DNA of 5,306 bases. Source: a bacterium. Lineage in GTDB: Bacteria; UBA10199; DSSB01. Both the position numbers and the translations under genes were made by a program. The notes beneath the pieces were generated by a model. That model saw only the letters and a list, made by a program, of their open reading frames with translations. It was not told where the DNA came from and did no database searches. The stretch's first letter is position 1. Every line of letters starts with the position of its first letter. Shown one piece after another: positions 4,329-5,306 of the stretch. The stretch covers positions 1-5,306 of the forward strand of contig JAUHYS010000167.1 of the NCBI GenBank assembly GCA_030426445.1, in the 5' to 3' direction.

Positions 4329-5306
4329 ATGACGAAACTTCAATTACGAAAAAATGCCTGCCTTCTCTACCCGCAAGAAGCCAAGAGAGTATTGCAAAAA
4401 ACTCAAGAGCTTCTCGATAGTAATCACAACGGCAGAGTATCTCGAAAAGAATTCCAAGCACACGGAAAAGTGTGGCCGCAGTCTGGTTCTTTCAATCAAG
4501 CTGAATACAACCCGACATGCGATACCAAGAAGTTTCCTTTTGCTAATTATCGCACTTATCAAAAACTCAAACGACAAGTTTCTAAAAACTCGATTGGATT
4601 TTATTGGGATGCTAAAAACTTAAAGTATCACCGGATTAAAGATAAGTCCTCGGTTGAATTTTTAGAGGATCCACTAGTCGGTGAATATGTTCGCTACGAA
4701 TCCCTTAAAGCCTACTTTGACCAAGGACCACAGGGATTGGGGCTTGCGGGGCAAGCTATCGAAATTAGCACATACCTGATTCAGTTAGGCCCTCAAGAAA
4801 AAAAATTATATGAAAAAAAATTATATGAATTACGCCAGCGTTGGGAGCGCTTTTATAAAAAAAATAAACGAAAAATCTTCAAAAGATACTCAGCAATCAC
4901 AGGACTTTTTAATCATGCTGCTTGGAAAGACAAAAAAGTCCGAAATCGTCCTTGGACTTTTGGAGACCGGAGATTTTTGTTTGCTCTAGCATTAGTCAAA
5001 GAATTTCTCCGCGGGGAATCTCAAGAAAACATTCATGATCTGGGGACTGCAAAAATATTTGATGCCCTATACAAAGAAAATGCGCCACGTGCAGCTAATT
5101 GCCAGATTTATACTTTACTCGCAGCAGACTTTTTAAAAATGGCTGGCTTTGGAGACCGTATCCGAGTCACAGAACCTCCTAATCACCAAACTACTGAGAT
5201 CATGTTAGATTTTGGCGAAAAATATTACTTTGATAACGCCTTAATAATAAACCCTCTAAAGACCTATGCCTATCCCAAAACCGGAGAGACAAGAGTTTCC
5301 CAACCC
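4329..5306 (+). CDS. EF-hand protein with transglutaminase-like Cys-His-Asp triad, 5' 326 codons (runs off the window)
   Basis: The frame is open for 326 codons from the ATG to the window edge, so the C terminus is missing. The ATG is the first start after an in-frame TAA at 4317-4319; it lacks a clear ribosome site. Residues 30-41, DSNHNGRVSRKE, fit the EF-hand loop at all key positions (Asp1, Asn3, Asn5, Gly6, Val8, Ser9, Glu12), predicting calcium binding. Residues 157-166 are a duplicated EKKLY followed by a very basic, probably helical segment to about 189. Near the end, ANCQIYTLLAADFLK (Cys258), PPNHQTTEIML (His286) and KYYFDNAL (Asp302) have the order and spacing of the transglutaminase-like catalytic core, suggesting a cysteine peptidase or acyltransferase. 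No signal peptide or membrane helix is visible, which is odd for a calcium-binding enzyme. It is transcribed away from the redox genes. The frame is solid, the EF-hand good, the triad probable; substrate unknown. Confidence 0.85.
   Translation, partial: MTKLQLRKNACLLYPQEAKRVLQKTQELLDSNHNGRVSRKEFQAHGKVWPQSGSFNQAEYNPTCDTKKFPFANYRTYQKLKRQVSKNSIGFYWDAKNLKYHRIKDKSSVEFLEDPLVGEYVRYESLKAYFDQGPQGLGLAGQAIEISTYLIQLGPQEKKLYEKKLYELRQRWERFYKKNKRKIFKRYSAITGLFNHAAWKDKKVRNRPWTFGDRRFLFALALVKEFLRGESQENIHDLGTAKIFDALYKENAPRAANCQIYTLLAADFLKMAGFGDRIRVTEPPNHQTTEIMLDFGEKYYFDNALIINPLKTYAYPKTGETRVSQP
4797..4826 (+). repeat. In-frame 15-base tandem duplication
   Basis: Two exact copies of GAAAAAAAATTATAT stand head to tail inside the rightward gene, encoding EKKLY twice (residues 157-166). 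Identity at every base, including synonymous positions, suggests a recent slippage duplication; each copy contains an eight-A run that is itself prone to frameshifts. Confidence 0.9.

Noticed and set aside
4270..4577. Overlapping minus-strand ORFs of 63 and 77 codons opposite the EF-hand gene
   Set aside because: They lie opposite the first 83 codons of a 326-codon open frame with a clear EF-hand, and their sequences are Phe/Leu-rich, as expected from antisense reading of Lys/Glu-rich codons.
4354..4623. 89-codon plus-strand ORF in another frame of the EF-hand gene
   Set aside because: The main frame is open much further and has recognisable motifs; this one has none and no ribosome site.

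Overview
The window looks like ordinary chromosome from a Gram-negative (two-membrane), fairly AT-rich bacterium. It encodes a lipoprotein with a type II signal and a DsbD/ScsB-type periplasmic reductase, which fit a proteobacterial or Bdellovibrionota-like host; this placement is an inference from gene content only. No mobile element, tRNA, rRNA or CRISPR array is visible.

Left two thirds, minus strand (3814 down to 1): four genes read leftwards. First is a 726-residue DsbD/ScsB-like thiol:disulfide interchange membrane protein. It is followed after 15 bases by a thioredoxin-fold (redoxin) lipoprotein, then after 91 bases by a Cupin_5/DUF985 protein with a TTG start and a candidate promoter of its own. 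Last, after 39 bases, comes the N-terminal 110 residues of an unrecognised protein cut by the window edge. The first two almost certainly form one functional unit: the membrane protein carries electrons from cytoplasmic thioredoxin to the periplasm, and the lipoprotein is a likely recipient.

Middle (3815-4328): a 514-base divergent intergenic region. On the minus strand it holds a promoter-like pair (4118-4145), a structured stretch and a convincing intrinsic terminator (3916-3944), which together outline a possible RNA of about 196 nt lying just upstream of the dsbD-like gene. It could be an independent small RNA or an attenuating leader. Short ORFs, two AT-rich palindromes and a plus-strand promoter candidate (4219-4247) lie in the same region.

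Right end, plus strand (4329-5306): an open-ended gene whose first 326 residues combine a textbook EF-hand loop near the N terminus with an apparent transglutaminase-like Cys-His-Asp triad 228-273 residues later. I do not recognise this architecture, and it is the most unusual protein here. The most novel-looking signals are this protein and the intergenic RNA candidate; neither amounts to a demonstrated new system from sequence alone.
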